A stretch of DNA of 64,000 nucleotides, from contig NC_092012.1 in assembly GCF_042242105.1 (NCBI RefSeq), positions 28,372,978 through 28,436,977 on the forward strand. The letters run 5' to 3'. Under the pieces are notes generated by a model. That model saw nothing but the letters and a program-made list of their open reading frames with translations, ran no database searches and was not told where the DNA came from. The position numbers and the translations under genes are program-made. Source of the DNA: Pempheris klunzingeri. Taxonomy: Eukaryota > Chordata > Actinopteri > Acropomatiformes > Pempheridae. Position 1 is the stretch's first letter. Every line of letters starts with the position of its first letter. This document shows, piece after piece, positions 1-11,870 of this stretch.

Positions 1-1032
1 TTAGAGTGCAGATCCCTGAAAACATTTTGGAAATGTGAGCTACAAAAGCACCTGATTTCTTCCTCCAGCTATTATTCGGTGACAGAATTAAAGGACGTTT
101 CAAGACTGCCTTGTTGCCAACACAAGTATAAATACAGTCAAACTAATTTGGCTGTGTTAAGCAGAGATGGTATGTGCTATATACTATAGTGAGCCTGGCT
201 TAAGTGAGGAGATTTATAGTAGGGCTCAGGAAAAGGCGTTGCCCTCAGGCCCTTATTTGTAGCCTGTATTCACAGAATGAGCCTGCAGACCAGAGCGAGG
301 GCTGTCTGTACTACAGAGCATTAGCTCTCCTTAGCTTTCCATGGTTACAGCTGACATGTTGTGAATGAGAGCAATGTGAATGCACGATGTCCAGTGTGTC
401 GATTCTGAATGGAAAGGAAAATGTAGTAGAGCAAACATTTTTTAAACATACAAACAAGACAGTCAGAGTAGTGTATTCTGCATAATGAGTACTTTTACTT
501 TTGGTGCTCTTAGTATGTTGCACATGAGTCAAATTTTGTACGCAGGACTTTTACTTGCAGCACATGTATTTTTACATTGCTATAATTCTATGTTTACTGA
601 AGTAAAAAGGTCTAAATACTTCTTCCACCACGAGTAACCCCGGTCAGCAGCGCTATTGGTCATGATAACACCAAAGTAATCATTGAGAAGAAGCCAAATT
701 CTGGCAAAAAATATCACTAAAGCGGGTCCGATTGGACAAAGAGCACAAGAAGTCACATGATCACTCAGATACCACTTTACTGGGGTCAATTCAAAAGTGA
801 GCTCACCGTAATGATAACGTATTGTACAATAAACTCATGAGCATGTAGAAGGACTAATAATAGAAACTGAACTACTACTAAACTACTTAAAATAGCCCAC
901 ACTATTAGTGAGAGGCTTGATTTGACTGTGTATTGTTCAGTTCTAAGTTAGGCTCAACACACCCTGAAGTTATCTTCCTCTAAATGTCAGTCAGCTATTA
1001 CAATCCCTAATGTTAAAACGTATTTCTCTTAC
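1..1032. other. Non-coding stretch, probably ubap1l intron 2
   Basis: After the GTAAGA donor ending at 1033 no further ubap1l exon can be recognised down to position 1, so this is best read as intron. Short open frames here have no family resemblance. The only recognisable content is a repeat fragment at about 535-640. Confidence 0.5.
535..640. repeat. Dispersed teleost repeat fragment (hAT-like MITE end)
   Basis: Text of the type TTTTACTTGCAG ... GAAGTAAAAAGGTC ... ACTTCTTCCACCAC resembles the widespread fish repeat with termini like CAGTGGTGGAAGAAGTA. Only one end is seen and no target duplication was found. The hAT assignment is from memory and uncertain. Confidence 0.4.
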
Positions 1033-2472
1033 CAAATGTGTTGTGTTGAGGTTGTTGATGCTGGGGAGCCTGTCGACTGTATTGGCTCTTGTGTTGGGGG
1101 CTCTGCCATCAGGGGTCCTGTGCGAGAACGGGCTCTGGGATTGGCCGCCTGTGTTGGGATGGTGCTGTTCGGGTGAGTCCAGCACTGAGAGGGAGCACTG
1201 CCGTAGGTTCTTCCTGCGCTGGTGAGGCAGGCTGCTCAGGCAGGCCGGAGGGTTCAGGAGGTCGGGTACGAAGGCTTTCTGTGGTTTTCTCTGACTGTGC
1301 TGACATGAAGCAGCAGGGTGCTCTCCATCTGAGCAGGCTTTCACTGGCAAAGTGTTCTCTCCTTCATCATCAGAGTCTGAGATGTTAAACTTGGTGCGCA
1401 GGACAGCTGGGTTGAGGCTGTGGGAGCGCTGTCGAGGATTGGGCTCCCAGAAGTCGGAGCAATGGCGGCTGGCCAGGCGGCTCTGCTGGGGGCTGCTGAA
1501 CATCATCCAGTATGGTGGACAAGATGGCAGAAGTCCAGATGAAGAGGAGGAGAGCTGAGGCTTGTCCTGCTCGTTGAAGCCACTCTGCAGCCCAGTTAGC
1601 ACCCAGTTCTCCAGACTGAAATCATGCTGTCACAACATGGACAAACAACCTCTCAGTGAGACACTCAATTCTCAGCTTATTTCCACATCAAGCAATAACA
1701 GAGCAACACGATCATTATTTGGAGTAGTGTTTGCGTCCACCTGATGAAAGTCCAATATTAACTTTCTTTTAGATCTGTTTTTGCTCTCCAACAACTCCTG
1801 AGGGAAATCTGTGGCTCTTTAGCTGCTAAATCACCAGCTATTCTCTAACTGTGTCTGTCTGCTGGTTGCTGATGAGCAGGCAGCAGCTTTTTAGATATTT
1901 CTCACTGAAAACACTTTGGCCAGCAATGACACTGATGGGACTGGTGAGAGGGAACCAAAACAGTAAAGTTGTGGCAGCCAAGACAGCTTAACAATGAGAT
2001 GAAACACGGCATAAAGCTCAGTGAATCCAAGGGGGGCAGGTTCAGCCTGTCATTCCATGAAGGTTTGACAGCCCCTTTAATATTCCACATAGTAATTTCA
2101 TCATTTCTTAATATATTGAATATAGCAGCTTTAAAGACTCCAATAAAGGTATAATAAAGTCTGGAGCTCAGCTTTGATCCTTTACAGCAGCTGACAGTTG
2201 AAAGTGTGGGCTATACACACCAATGAATTTGAAAAGTGAAGTTATTTGTGTTTTTTCTGCCTGTAAAGCAGCAAACCAAAGAAGGTGTGTGCACATAGTG
2301 GGATACACAGACGGGTCTGGGTGTCACATACTGTAAATACAACATGCACACACACAGACACACTCACCTCTGTCTCCTGCAGTATGGTGAGGTAATCAGG
2401 GGCAATGACATTCACGTCGTCTTTGACTTCCTGTGAGGCAACCTGTGGCATCTTCAGAGGGACGCCTTCCAT
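1033..2472 (-). CDS. ubap1l: UBAP1-like protein (UBAP1L), N-terminal two coding exons, partial
   Basis: Two minus-strand exons join in phase 0: 2368-2472 (35 codons, ATG at 2472) and 1033-1626 (198 codons). The first ends at a GTGAGT donor, the second begins after CAG and ends at a GTAAGA donor. The start reads MEGVPLKMPQ, and the exon junction creates ETEHDFSLENW. This matches the VPFK and YDFSLE motifs of the UMA (UBAP1-MVB12-associated) region by which UBAP1 proteins bind ESCRT-I. The rest of exon 2 is a Ser/Pro-rich linker with a KFNISDSDDEGE acidic patch, as expected between UMA and the C-terminal ubiquitin-binding SOUBA domain. No SOUBA exon is visible in 1-1032, so the C-terminus must lie off the left edge. 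Lying next to pdcd7 in the same orientation supports ubap1l over ubap1, because human UBAP1L and PDCD7 are neighbours. An in-frame GTG sits just upstream of the chosen ATG. Confidence 0.75.
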
Positions 2473-3105
2473 CACTGCTTAGGTCACTGAGACACACACA
2501 CACACATACACATACACACACACACACTGTTAAACTTCTGATTATTCTTGACACCATTCACAAACACTCCAGCGTAGGCACATGAACCACACATATCCAA
2601 GCGTGCAGATTTTATGTTGCTCAAGTTACTTTGCTCAAGTTCATTTTCAACCTGGACCAAATCGAAACACATTCATTCAGCAGAAATCTCTGCTGTGAAC
2701 ATGCTTCACCGTGGAGGTAAGGAAGGAGCCACAATTTGCGTCAAAAACAGCATTTGTTCTCTGAGTCTTAAGTCACTTTTGAGCACACTTGATATTTTAG
2801 ATTCAGCATGACTTGGAGAACATAAATAAACATCCATGAATCCACTTAAGGAATCATAGAAAAAGATGCTTCAAAACGTGCCTTATTCATCAGTATCAAA
2901 CAGCAAAACTTTGAAACCCCCTGATATATGGCGTCATTGTGCAGAACAACCTCATTTAGCTCGTTAGCTTCAGCACTCAGAACTCAGGTAGCAAAAGCTG
3001 ATAAACGGTTGAGGTTGAAAAAGAGACATTTTACAGCATGACTGTAACTGCTGTGAAAATGCCCCCGAGTCAATATTGTATAACAGCGTCTGTGTACACG
3101 TGGGT

Positions 3106-3200
3106 TTGGCTGTGGCTCAGAGGTAGAGCAGGGAGTCCACCAATCAGCTGATGCATGTTGAAGTTAAGAGGCAGTACGGAGGAGCTTGGCTGACCACGTG
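3106..3200 (+). repeat. tRNA-derived SINE-like fragment, head region
   Basis: The text GGCTGTGGCTCAGAGGTAGA followed by a GTCCACCAATCAG-like segment and a degraded GTTGAAGT matches the head of a common teleost repeat. That head carries a polymerase III A-box-like sequence. The same family lies in opposite orientation at 7180-7411. The B box (GGTTCGA-type) is not preserved here, so this is a decayed copy and not a tRNA gene. Confidence 0.55.
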
Positions 3201-4338
3201 GATAAAAGATGAAGGGAAGTAATTGTCCAGTCACATACAGAAAACCAGGTTCAGACAGTCAGATATGAGAAAAGCTGAACCCAAACTTCTGCCTGTCCAT
3301 GAGCGAATCACATGCAGAATAAGGATCAGGGCTTCCAGCTCTGCTCATTTCATGACTCTGTCTGAGGCTGAGAACACTGTGAGTAAATCATAAGGCAGAC
3401 GGGTGATGAGGTAAATCAGCTCAATGTCCCCCATCCCTTCTGTTCTGTGAAAGTTAATCACATCTTTGTTTGTTCCAAGACACCAACAAGCCAGATGGTC
3501 CAGGACAAACAGCAGCAGAGAGGACATATGCTCTTTAAGCTCCTTGTGTCGCCTCTGACGTGCAAAACACAAAACATTTGCTAATGTCAGCGGACAAACA
3601 ACATGGACTGTAGGTGGCCGGTTTAAGGGCAGTACAAAACTTAAGAAATGTACACAAATGTAAAATGTGCATCCTGGTGAACAAATACTGGATATTCTTC
3701 TCCTCTGTTCCCATCACAACAGATGTGCTACCAAACTGAAAAATACAACTGTTATCCTAAAGATCTGACGATCTGACTTAGTGATATTCTAAATTACATC
3801 CAAAGTCTATTTGTAAAGTACGTTGTAAAACACAATATACATAACACTTCTTTTTTATATACTTATATATACTATCAGACATGAAACAGTTGAATCACAT
3901 TCAGATGCTTTATCAAGCGCTATCAGGCTGCAAACATTTTATATTGTGTATTTTTGTAATTGTCTGCTAGCTTACAAAGACCTTTCAATCAATAAATTGT
4001 ATTTTACTGGTAATATATTCAAAAGGCTGGAGTAATGGGTGGCATTCTGTATGTCTGTCCTGTGAATTAAATTAAAATCTATAGCATACATGGCATAACC
4101 TAATCTTCCGATAGCTTTTTTGTTACAGGTAACTTGTTGCACCACTTTTTACTATTTAAACTCTATATTAGCACGTTACAATAACACAAACGACAGCCTA
4201 CCTGTTTGTGCTGCAGCTGCGGTCAGACTCTCAGGTGCGAATGACGCTGAGTCTTAGACTGCAGGTTAAATTAGAGCAAAGCCACCTGGTACACTAATCT
4301 ACAGACTGAGAGTAACCACCTCAGCTGATTTACTGTCC

Positions 4339-4363
4339 ACACACACACACACACACACACACA
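4339..4363. repeat. (CA)n microsatellite
   Basis: A run of about 12 CA units, directly visible. Confidence 0.9.
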
Positions 4364-5434
4364 GTGCACAGAGTGCACAGAGGATATCAACAAGGAACAG
4401 GAGTAGGGGAGCCAATTCCTGAGTGATTGTGCTTCGATTACTCTCATAAACGCAGGTTTTATTGCATAATTAACTCATTTCAAATTCTTAAAATAAAATA
4501 TGATGTTCATCTTGATAAATAGTTATCACACTTTCATCACACTTGAATCCAGAATACGACTGGACAGATTTCTGTCACGTTTGAGCATTCACAACTTCTG
4601 ATAATTCTGGCAACCTCCTCCCTGACATTTGGTCTGATGCCACCCTTCAGTCCATCAGTTGTACTGGGACTTAAAGTCTAACACCTGGGACATGAAAAAG
4701 TATCTCAGTAATGAATGGCTCCTTTGCTGTGTGGAGTTTCTGGAAGAACAATCTTACTTTCGTAACCTGGGACTGGGACTTTTCCTTCACTGCCACCATC
4801 AGGACAAGATAAGAGAAACCTTTGCTGATGCCCAGCAGGGAAAATGTGGTTACTGTAGCTCAAGAGCAGAATAAAGCACAGATAAGTATACAAAGTGAAA
4901 GAAATAATAATAATATATAATAGAAGAAACAATATATAGAGAAGAAATGATAATATATGAAATAAAATAAGAAAAGAAGAGAAAGTGAACACATTCATGA
5001 TTGTCAGAGGATAGGAGGTAGAGTGAATGAAAATGAATAAATGTATAATTGGTGGGTTATAAAATGTATGACTGTATTTTGTTTTTCTGTTCTACTTTCT
5101 GAAATAAATTCCTCCCCACAAAATGCTTTTTTCATTACTGAGGTACAAAACGGGTTCCGGGTTTCAATGTGCTGGTTCTCTGTGTGGAGTACACATGAAC
5201 TCCCGGTGCAGGTTATTGTGAATGTGAGTGTGCATGGCTGTCATGTGACTAACCTGCCTGTGTCACAGGGTCCACACAGACTGGCTCCTTATTTTATTTA
5301 TTACCATCGTATAGTTTGTGTTGATACACTTGGGCAATGTTGTATTGTATGCAATGCCAATAACCCATCTTGAATTCAACAAAAGAAAAAAAGAAAAACC
5401 AAAGCCATCTAGTTCCTTCTCATCACTGTCTTCA

Positions 5435-5440
5435 TTTATT
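5435..5440 (-). promoter_or_regulatory. Candidate pdcd7 poly(A) signal
   Basis: TTTATT on the plus strand reads AATAAA on the minus strand, about 245 nt beyond the pdcd7 stop codon. Two further overlapping AATAAA copies lie at 5293-5302. Which one is used cannot be told from sequence. Confidence 0.4.
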
Positions 5441-5684
5441 ACATCTGACATCTCAAACGCTGCAACGCTGCAAAACAAAATGACATCAGGTCACAAGTTC
5501 CTCCTTCTCTTGTTCAGGTTAAAGTTGTCGTGCTCTCAACAAAGTTCCACATTTTTAACCCCATCATTAACGTGTCGCCGTGTCGGTACAGACAGCTGGG
5601 TTTGTACCGAGAGGCAGGCCCACAGTGATTTGGACTTCTAGGTTAGTGTTGGATGTCAGGCACTAGTTGACAGCACACAGTGGG

Positions 5685-7434
5685 TCAGAGGCTTTCGCTC
5701 TCTGTGTCAGCAGTGAGCAGAGCGGAGGCCCAGGCCTGGTCTGAGGGAGCGTCTGGCAGGATCCAGCCCTGAGGAACCGGAGAACCGTCAGGGTGATCTG
5801 AGGCGACCACAAACACATCCCACTCTCTCCTGAAAGAAAGAAAGTTGACATGTGACAGCAGGTGTTAGTAATTTACTCTGACTCTTGTGCTTTTTGTTGT
5901 TCTGTGACACACAGACTGAGGTGATGATGAAGATTAACCTGATTTGTAGTAAAGCATGAAGTGAGCGTTCGGCCTGAGTGTAATATTCTGTGAAGGGCTG
6001 CAGAAGAGACTCAGCAGGAAGCTCATCTGTGAAACAAACAGGGACAGGTTGGTATTTAACCAACAATATCGTACAAAACACACAAACATTTGTGATTTCA
6101 TCTCTTTAACGGAGGACAAATGTCCCTTTGATGGGACTTTGAGGTGTTACCTCCGAACAACATGGCGTCCACTCTGCGCTTCCTCTGCAGCTGTCTCTCC
6201 CTCTCTTTCTTCACTCGTTTCTCCCGCTCTCTCCTCCTCTCCTCCTCCTGCTCTCCCTCCAGCATCACCATCAGGGCATTCTCCTCTGCTGAGTAAACTG
6301 CTGTCCTCTTCTTCATCACACACCTGAGCTGTTCCAGCCGGCTGCTGAAGGCCTCGTCACATTCTGGCTCAGTGGCGATACCTGCCCCCCCCCACACATA
6401 CAGGAAAGTTAGGAGCGAGGCTTCTGGTTATTCCTTTCACTGAAGCAGAAACTTGGAGAATTAGCAGTATGTTATGGTGGTGATTTTGTGGGTGAAAGTC
6501 TACAATTACTTCTGCCTTCTATAAGCTAGGGGCTGGAAGGCAACCTGAACAAATAGCTTTGGGTAACAGAAGCGTAACACAGAAGCATAATCAGCTTCTG
6601 TATTGACTCTTTTGCTACACTGAAGACGTTGAAGCGATAAACCATCAAGACTGGAAACTGGAAAAAAACTTGGCCTGGCTTTGTCCAAAAGTAACAAAAT
6701 CCATCTTTTAGCACCTCTAAAGATCCCTTATTAACATAACAAAGGTGTTAAACCTTGAGGTGACAGTGCTGCAATTTTGTTACCCTTGAACAGAGCCAGG
6801 CTAACTATCACCTAGAAAGTAAACACATTTCCTTTAAGGAGCGACAGGCTGTTCCCACAAAAATCTCTAAGGAAAGTGAAGGTGCCTGTAGCATACTGCT
6901 AATATCCACTTAAGATGCTGGTTCAGTGAAAGGCATCAACCGCCAGATATGATGGGACTGGGGATGGGGTGTATGGCAGAATGCAGCAGTGACTGTCACC
7001 TTTCCTCGATGCTGCCTCTTTCCTCAGTTTGCGCAGTTTCTCCAGAGATCTTAGGATGTCCTGCATCCTCTTCACATCCGCCTGCTTCTTCCTCACCTCA
7101 CAGAGAACGGCATCTGCGGCCAGCTTCAGCTCCTGCTCCTGGTAAACGAGAACAAACAGACAAACGGTAAATGGTCTGGATTTGTACGGCACCTTTCTGA
7201 TCATTTTGACTACTCAAAGAGCGTTTACATCACATCCTCGTTCACCCATTCACACATCATTCATTCAGGAGGAATCTAAGTTGGAGGAGACTGTTCTTTC
7301 ACACATGATTCAGGAGCAAGTTAAGGTTCAGTGTCTTGGCCTAGGACACTTCGACATGCTAACACACACCACCTACCACCGACCATCGGATTGATGGACG
7401 ACCCACAGCCGCCGTACAGATTTTGTCCAGTGTG

Positions 7435-7514
<80 letters not shown>

Positions 7515-7590
7515 TTTCCAATCCCCCCCTCAGACAAATGTGTCCAAATAAAACAAACATTGTGTTGTATTTGGACACTCGTCAGGAGGA

Positions 7591-7644
<54 letters not shown>

Positions 7645-8767
7645 CATAAGCAGACACACACTAGCCATAAGACACTTACTTCTTCTGCCCCCAAGTGGAT
7701 AAAAATGAATCCATCTTTCATCCTCTGACCAATGCACTCACCTTCTTCTTCTCCTCCACTTGGACTATCTGCTGCATCCTCCACTTATCTATGGCAGCTT
7801 CTTTCTCGGAGATACGGTCCTCTCTCTGCTTTTCCTCCACCTGCAGCGCTTTCCTGGCTCTCAGTCGCCGGGCCCTCCTCTTAGCAACACGGGACAGTTT
7901 AGCTTTCCACCCGTCTAAGCCCTCTCCGTCACTGAGGGCTTTCAGCTTGTCCTGTAGCTCTCTCTTTACGTTCAAAGCCTTCGAATAAGAGTCCGTCCAA
8001 ACACGCTCATCCTCCACGTTGTCCCTCAGAGCTCCACAGGTCTCTGCGAGCTGTGAGACGAGCTGAGCTGCCCTGTACAGAGCATCTCTCAGGCCGGAGA
8101 CACAGCCGGGCTGCTGCTGCTGCTGGGTCTGTGGGGCCTTTGGGACCTTGTCTCTGCTTTGTAAGAACCGTCTGATCCACTGTTGATCCTGCCTCCGCTG
8201 GAGGGCTGTTTCATCCTCAGCTGACCTCTTCCCAGGGTCCTTGACGTTTCCCCGCGGAGGAAACTGCTGGTACGGAGCTCCGCCCTCACTAAAGTCCCGA
8301 TATTCGTGCAGTTGTTGTTGTTTCTGGCTCGAGTTTGGGTCGTAAGGAGCAGTCTGAGGACCGGGTCTATACTGCTGGGTAAATGTCTGAAACGTTGAGA
8401 CCCCGCTGCTGCTGTATGCGTTTGCCGGAGCGGGGGGCACCATGTTCGGGAAGTGTCCAGGTGGTGGGCAGCCAAAAGGAGGTGGAGGAACGGAGGGGTC
8501 AAACCCATATGGAAGAGCCATGTGAGGACCTCCGTAACCCCCTACCCCAGAAGACGGTGCGGGGAAATTACCCCTGAATCCGTAGGGGTGACTGTCATAT
8601 CCCTGTGAAGGTGTCCAATGTGGGGCGGTATGGTCCGGCTGTGTGGGTTCATGAGCAGCGCGGTCCGCCGGTGGTCTGTTAGCGTTGTACGGTGCCTCCA
8701 GATAACCGCCATTATACATAGGAGGCTGCTGTCTATCCGACGGAGCTTGGTGATATGTGTTGTCCAT
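5685..8767 (-). CDS. pdcd7: Programmed cell death protein 7 (U11/U12 snRNP 59K)
   Basis: Five minus-strand exons: 7742-8767, 7000-7138, 6151-6381, 5939-6026 and 5685-5829. All have GT-AG borders and consistent phases and join to 542 residues. The first ~200 residues are Pro/Gly/Tyr/Gln-rich and low in complexity. The rest is highly charged and helical: a KAKLSRVAKRRARRLRARKA block, then coiled-coil text (EVRKKQADVKRMQDILRSLEKL; EEERRREREKRVKKERERQ). The C-terminus carries the DHPDGSPVPQGWILP signature known from human PDCD7. In the family this protein is part of the U11/U12 di-snRNP, which recognises minor (U12-type) introns in the nucleus. The start ATG at 8767 has G at -3 and +4. Intron 1 carries a SINE copy and large (AT)n and (GT)n microsatellites. 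The stop follows ESL and is in frame across all junctions. Confidence 0.93.
7180..7411 (-). repeat. tRNA-derived SINE-like element in pdcd7 intron 1
   Basis: Read on the minus strand, it begins with a GGCGGCTGTGG head and continues with GTCGTCCATCAATCCGATGG, GGTCGGTGG and CATGTCGAAGTGTCCTAGG. It ends with a tail resembling GCGCTTTGAGT ... GCCGTACAAATCCAGACCATT. This is a common teleost repeat with a tRNA-like head and a tail ending in 'ATACAAATNCAGTCCATT'. The copy is moderately diverged. Confidence 0.6.
7439..7512. repeat. (AT)37 microsatellite
   Basis: An uninterrupted AT run of about 74 bp in pdcd7 intron 1, directly next to the SINE head. It gives rise to the meaningless Tyr-Ile open frames there. 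Confidence 0.95.
7593..7642. repeat. (TG)25 microsatellite
   Basis: An uninterrupted TG run of about 50 bp, 80 bp to the right of the AT run, in pdcd7 intron 1. Confidence 0.95.
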
Positions 8768-10779
8768 GTCAAGTACAATAATACGCTGAATCTCTGGGAA
8801 ACGTTCTGTTCAAAACTAGATAGTTATCGCTACATCTGTCGTTTCTATCAGTTCCTCGAAGGCGCCATGTTTATTTGACGTCTTTGTCTCTTTTTCAGGT
8901 TTCTGTGGCGGCAGTTTGTAGCCCTCTAGTGGGTTACACCGCCAACAGCCTGCAGTGGATAGAGACGGTACTGCAGCCCACGACTCAACGGGACTAATGA
9001 AGGACCATATCTGGGTTTTTTTTGTTAGTCTTTTTTTTTTTTTTTTTTAACCATAAAATACATAATACAGAAAAGAATCACAACTAATCTTTACTTGAAT
9101 CAATTCCATTTACTTTATTTCACAAGGATGACTGACTTGGTAGACATACATACATAAATCACATACGTACATATAGATGTTCATATGTTGCCCGGATTGC
9201 TACTTTAAAAAAGTTTGCTCCTGGAGTACAAGGAAACGTTGGCTGGGATATATAGCTATTGGATGGATGGACTTCTGTCTGTGTGAAAGACAGGACATTG
9301 TTGTCTTGTTCTCAGTACTTTTTACTGTTTGAGGACAGGAAAACATCCTCGAAGAAGCAACTTTGAAACAACAATATTAACATTTCTGACATCAGACATA
9401 CAATTTGGAACTAATTCAATGGAAAACCTTTGAACCCAGTAAAGCTTCAGTTTAGCTTTTGTAACTGAGTGTGGCGCTTGAGGATCATTGCAGTATTATA
9501 CGGAGCTGACAGATGTCTTCCACATTGTATTATCATAGCTAACGCAGCCATCCCATCTGATGTTAATTCAGTGTTTAGGTTCATCCTGGATACTAAATGA
9601 TCATAGTACTTTCCATAGTTTCCACATCCATGTAAACACTACAACCACCACGTGTGCATTTAGATATCACACCAACTAATAAAATACTGTAGTCATGTAG
9701 CAGGTGTATGTGTTGTTGTGGCCAACAAATTAAAGAAATGGATTAGATATCCATATGATTATCATTTCACAGGGCTGCTCAAGCATCTTCGACCCCAATA
9801 AGAGGGAAGTAAGACCTATTTGTGAAGTGGCATTAGCTACTGGAACCACGACAGATTCCTTCTGCTGCATCAAAGAAGACTGAAAGCTATGTGAAAAAAT
9901 GTAACTTTTCTGTCAGAAAGGGACTACGATTTTTCCTCTCCTTAAAAAGTCTAATCTCCATCATAATACCATAAGTAGGGCTGATATCAGACGATGAGCA
10001 GACAGCCTTACAGGCTTCAGGTCAAACATTTGGCTGAGTGGTATACGGACAACAATCTGCTCCTTAACATCCCAAAACAAAAGAGAAGTTTACGTCACAA
10101 GAGTCCACCTTCTCCACCACATACATGATGACGAGGCAGTTTAAAATCTGTGTGTCCAACACTTCATATCTGGTCAGACTGTCTGTGCTACTGTGTAGCA
10201 TGCCAGCTGCACACAACTGCTGCTGTCCAGCAAACGGTTCAGGACAATAAGATCCAGCACCAGGAGATTAAGGAGCAGCTTCCTCCTCAGAACTCCCTGT
10301 GTAAACTGAACACATTACAAAAACTGTGAGCACACACTCACACACCCTCAGACACTGCAATCACAGGTACAAACATGCAAATTCTCATTATACCCGAATA
10401 TAAATTACAATTATTTTTCTATTCTTTTCTTTATCCGTACTACTATATTATATACTAGATTATATTTGATATTCTATTTTGTTATATTTCTGTGCTATAC
10501 TATATGTTATGTTAAACTATATTACTACATTTCACCTGATACTATTTGTCATATCCCATACTATATCATAAAGTGTTATATTAATGTTACATTGACTTTG
10601 CATTATATTAGATTTCTACTACATCTATATAATAATACAGACAAACTAAGCACCATTACTTAATCTCAGCATGTATTAGTTGGATGTGTACTGTTACTGT
10701 TTTCATAGACTTGCTGACTCTGCTGTTAATAATCACATCACTTTACACAGTCATTTTGTGTCCAATTTCTCTCATAGGC

Positions 10780-10955
10780 AACAGTTTCTATACTATTTTG
10801 CATTCTTAGTTTTTTTTTTAATATCTCTTCTTATTTAGTTTTACTTTTACTTTATATTCTTATCTGTACTTATCTCTGTCCTTGTGCTAAAACAAGTGAA
10901 TGTCCCTGCTGGGGATCATTAAAGGTTTATCTCACCTCATGTTATCTTAGAAAGC
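10780..10955 (+). repeat. L2/Rex1-type LINE 3' tail
   Basis: The segment ends in AAGTGAATGTCCCTGCTGGG, then GGATCATTAAAGGTTTATCTCACC. This is the classic teleost LINE 3' end of the form 'GAATTTCCCC..GTGGGATCAATAAAG..TATCTTATC'. It is only a 5'-truncated remnant, and its left limit is approximate. Confidence 0.6.
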
Positions 10956-11329
10956 AGCTTAAAAGCTGTTCACGGTGTGATCAGGAAATTATCTCAGTAA
11001 TCAGGACATTGTTTCAGAATAGAGTTTGTTGATATAGAAATGTCAATTCTGTCAGCACCACAAACAAAATTCCATTCGCCTCTATTATATCAGGATGGGG
11101 GCTGAAATGTTTCAAGTGGCTGTATCTAAACCTATTGGATGTTGTGAAGTTATACAGTCAGTGCATTGGTGAATGTGTTATGTAACTGATTGGTGCTTTA
11201 TGATCAGTGACCAGCAGTGAGTGTGACACTGATACACCTGCAGCTCAGCAGACACAGTGTCCTCACACAGCCCTGCACACAGACACATTTATGATTCTGA
11301 GCAGCTTGTTCAGAATTCCCTACTAGGGA

Positions 11330-11560
11330 AATTGTAGTGCGCATGCGTAGCCGTAACCCGGACACAAAGTGCTAACTTCTACAAAAGGCTACAGCTAGTT
11401 CCAGTCTCTGGTGAATACACTACTGTAATGGGCTAACGCAGCCTCCGCGGGACAGGCAGACAGACAGGGAGGTAGGTAGGGAGGGAGACAGGCAGACAAA
11501 CAGACAGACACCGTGTGCTATCAGTGGGCGGCGGCAGGGGCTTTGCGGAAGTGTGTGAAA
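11330..11560 (+). promoter_or_regulatory. Likely spg21 promoter / CpG-rich 5' region
   Basis: Compared with the surrounding A/T-rich DNA, this segment has many CpG and G-rich blocks (GCATGCGTAGCCG, CCTCCGCGGGACAGG, GGGCGGCGGCAGGGG). It lies upstream of the first spg21 coding exon. The start of transcription is not determined. Confidence 0.4.
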
Positions 11561-11870
11561 CCGGAGTCATATGACCAGACAGGCAGCCGGAGAAAATGCT
11601 ACATAGATATGGATAAAATTCCTCGGACTAACATCCACAAGAAACACGGTAACAGTACCCATAAAACATATTGAGACACCGTAAATGCGTTTGGTCGTTG
11701 AGTTCTCACCGTAACGAGTGTTAGCGGCCACATACTCATGTTTAACAGTTAGCATTTGGCTAATATTGAAGAGTCAGGTGTTTGTGTCACGTTAACGGCC
11801 GAATTGGAGAACTAACTGCGTGCTGAAGTCACCATGTTGCCTGAATGTTTGTGTCCGACTGTGTCCACAG

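Larger units (their letters stand above)
2473..5684. other. Intergenic region between ubap1l and pdcd7
   Basis: About 3.2 kb with no supportable exon. It holds a tRNA-derived SINE fragment near 3106-3200, a (CA)n run at 4339-4363 and an A/T and purine-rich stretch at about 4890-4985. On the minus strand it also holds candidate AATAAA signals for pdcd7 at 5435-5440 and 5293-5302 (TTTATT on the plus strand). The ubap1l promoter and 5' UTR should lie directly to the right of 2472, but no clear first exon could be drawn. Confidence 0.6.
8768..11870. other. Intergenic region between divergent pdcd7 and spg21
   Basis: The two genes diverge from this ~3.1 kb space. The left edge (8768-8930) is the likely pdcd7 promoter/5' UTR. 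From 8990 to 10780 the sequence is unassigned and A/T-rich. A LINE tail lies at about 10780-10955. The right part (about 11330-11560) is richer in G/C and CpG and is the likely spg21 promoter. A non-coding first spg21 exon is likely near 11560-11636, because the coding exon begins directly after a splice acceptor. Two short upstream ATGs (11596, 11609) occur there. Confidence 0.6.

Noticed and set aside
2473-2475. GTG immediately upstream of the ubap1l ATG as start
   Set aside because: Vertebrate start codons are ATG; ATG at 2472 gives a start like that of known UBAP1L proteins.
3106-3170. Possible tRNA gene
   Set aside because: Only an A-box-like head is present. There is no B box, acceptor stem or anticodon arm, and the same text recurs as part of a dispersed SINE.
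4659-4874. Open frame of 71 codons in the ubap1l-pdcd7 spacer
   Set aside because: No family resemblance, no splice context and average composition; likely chance.
7321-7784. Open frames with Tyr-Ile and His-Thr runs
   Set aside because: Translations of the (AT)n and (TG)n repeats in pdcd7 intron 1.
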